Part shown: positions 62,752-64,000 of the stretch, one piece after another
How positions within the stretch are numbered: position 1 is the stretch's first letter
How the letters are laid out: every line of letters begins with the position of its first letter
DNA from: Paraniabella ginsengisoli
GTDB taxonomy: Bacteria; Bacteroidota; Bacteroidia; Chitinophagales; Chitinophagaceae
Reading direction: 5' to 3'
DNA: 64,000 nucleotides
Assembly: GCF_022513635.1 (NCBI RefSeq)
Contig: NZ_JAKWBL010000001.1
Span: forward strand, 1-64,000
Position numbers and translations under genes: made by a program
The notes under the pieces: generated by a model
Told to the model about the DNA's origin: nothing
What the model saw: the letters and a program-made list of their open reading frames with translations, nothing else
The model's database searches: none

Positions 62752-64000
62752 ATGAAGATATTTAACCATGCAAAGCTGTTAGGCAAACTGACTGTATTGG
62801 TTGTTGCCGTGTTGTTACTGGTAACAAGCTGTTCAAAAAGTAAATTTTTGGAAGAAACAACCACTACTAATCTTAACGAGCAAACGGTTTTTAGCGACAG
62901 TGCTTACGTTATGAGCTTTTTGAGTAATATTTATTCAAAGGTCGGGTTTAGTTTTAATCCGGTTAGATTCAATGATAACGGTGGGCTCGATGCTGCTTCT
63001 TCTGAAGCTGACGTGCCCAGGGTTGGGGTAGCTGCTACTTCAACAGGTTTTGCGGATGGTTCCATTACACCAGCCACAGTAATGGATGATGCCTGGAAAA
63101 CATGCTATTCGCAAATCAGGGCAGTCAACCTTTATCTTAAACATAGTACAACACTTCCCTTTGCAGAGTTTCTAAGGAAGCGAACTGCTGCTGAAGCACG
63201 CTTTTTAAGGGCTTGGTATTACTTTACCCTTTTAAAACATTATGGTGGCGTTCCGTTAGTGGGCGACAGTATATTTTCAGATAATCAGCAGATCACAGCC
63301 AGCCGAAACAGTTTTGAAGAATGTGTCAATTACATTGTTGCTGAATGTAACGCTGCCGCTACTGATTTGCCTGTAAGGCAGCAAGGGCTTGAATATGGCC
63401 GCGCTGGTGCAGGTGCCTGCCTCGCCTTAAAAGCGCGCGTGTTGCTATATGCAGCCAGTCCATTATTTAATGGAAATAATGCCTTTAATACGGGTGTTAG
63501 TGAACCATTGAGGTCGATAGTTGGCTATAATGCAGCAAGCAATGAAAGATGGAAACTGGCTGCTGATGCGGCAAGAATGGTAATTTCTTTAGGAACATTT
63601 ACATTATATAATACTTCCAATCAGGTTTCTGGCGTTACAATTCCGCCATTCAGGGATATGTTCTATCGCCGCGTAAATAGTGAATACATTTTTGCAAGGA
63701 TGCAAAATGGTACACGAGATTTTGAAAGTGTATGGATGCCTCCCAGCAGGGGCGGTGATGGCCACGGCGCTTACCCTTATCAGGAGTTGGTAGATGCTTT
63801 TCCTATGATAGATGGAAAGCTGATAACAGATGCTAATTCGGGCTACAATGCAAGTAGGCCTTATGATAATCGTGACCCACGGTTGGAGCATACCATTATG
63901 CACGATTCGTCGCTGATCGTTTTATACACAGATTTTATTCAACCCATTATGGGGCAGCCATTAAAGTTATATGTAGACGCCGGTGCAGATGCAGTTTTTA
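62752..64000 (+). CDS. SusD/RagB-like lipoprotein, partial at the window edge
   Basis: The frame is open from ATG 62752 to the end of the window (416 codons). Signal peptide LTVLVVAVLLLVTSCSKSKF with lipobox VTSC. The N-terminal region has EARFLRAWYYFTLLKHYGGV and ACLALKARVLLYAASPLFNG, hallmarks of SusD; the C-terminal part lies outside the window. Unlike the other three SusD genes it has no SusC gene upstream: an Lgt-like gene on the opposite strand lies there, with 194 bases between. A SusC might follow downstream. Confidence 0.9.
   Translation, partial: MKIFNHAKLLGKLTVLVVAVLLLVTSCSKSKFLEETTTTNLNEQTVFSDSAYVMSFLSNIYSKVGFSFNPVRFNDNGGLDAASSEADVPRVGVAATSTGFADGSITPATVMDDAWKTCYSQIRAVNLYLKHSTTLPFAEFLRKRTAAEARFLRAWYYFTLLKHYGGVPLVGDSIFSDNQQITASRNSFEECVNYIVAECNAAATDLPVRQQGLEYGRAGAGACLALKARVLLYAASPLFNGNNAFNTGVSEPLRSIVGYNAASNERWKLAADAARMVISLGTFTLYNTSNQVSGVTIPPFRDMFYRRVNSEYIFARMQNGTRDFESVWMPPSRGGDGHGAYPYQELVDAFPMIDGKLITDANSGYNASRPYDNRDPRLEHTIMHDSSLIVLYTDFIQPIMGQPLKLYVDAGADAVF

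Noticed and set aside
1..64000. CRISPR arrays, insertion sequences, integrase, toxin-antitoxin or phage genes
   Set aside because: No regularly spaced repeats, transposase-like or integrase-like proteins were found on either strand; apparent gene breaks are explained by run-length errors, not insertions.

Overview
The window comes from a Bacteroidota bacterium, most likely of the Chitinophagaceae/Sphingobacteriia type. The evidence is three SusC/SusD pairs plus a fourth, partial SusD, two two-component systems with Reg_prop beta-propeller sensors and AraC-type output, ECF sigma factors, a FecR-type anti-sigma factor, BACON and IPT/NHL lipoproteins, A-rich leaders without Shine-Dalgarno sequences, and moderate-to-low GC. 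It is almost entirely accessory glycan-acquisition DNA (polysaccharide utilization loci, PULs).

Layout. (1) 1-4.6 kb: degraded sequence, a patatin pseudogene, an intact ClC chloride transporter and an FAD-linked sugar-lactone-oxidase-like gene. It ends at a 3' half of a tRNA-Asn gene (4601-4644) with its terminator, which looks like the far end of a tRNA-targeted integration. (2) 4.9-6.1 kb: a lone exported protein with membrane segments embedded in an Fn3-like module. (3) 6.6-16.4 kb: PUL A, SusC-SusD-GH105-FAD oxidoreductase-GH130. (4) 16.4-20.4 kb, minus strand: a split sensor kinase plus AraC response regulator. (5) 20.6-30.2 kb: GH43, then PUL B, IPT/NHL lipoprotein-SusC-SusD-DUF1735-type lipoprotein, closed by a strong terminator. 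(6) 30.5-41.6 kb: ECF sigma-SusC-SusD-BACON-SGNH esterase-periplasmic TIM barrel-EEP hydrolase-FecR-NIPSNAP. (7) 42.3-47.5 kb: PepSY-like periplasmic protein, a second split sensor/regulator pair and a second ECF sigma factor. (8) 47.5-61.4 kb: alpha-mannoside set, with two GH92, GH38, ROK sugar kinase, two sialate-O-acetylesterase-like proteins and an SGNH hydrolase. (9) 61.6-64 kb: an Lgt-like gene and the start of another SusD.

How it fits together. PUL A and PUL B each carry a nearly identical 33-bp element about 300 bp upstream of the first gene. The first sensor/regulator pair lies between them, so one regulator probably controls both. PUL A (GH105, GH130) and the adjacent GH43 suggest a uronic-acid-, mannose- and pentose-containing glycan. 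The right-hand block (GH92 x2, GH38, ROK, esterases) suggests decorated alpha-mannans or N-glycans.

Sequence quality matters here. Most long genes are interrupted by single-base shifts, and nearly every shift falls in a homopolymer run and is repaired by adding one base. I read these as sequencing errors rather than gene decay. They are annotated as whole genes with the breaks noted; only the patatin gene shows clear real decay.
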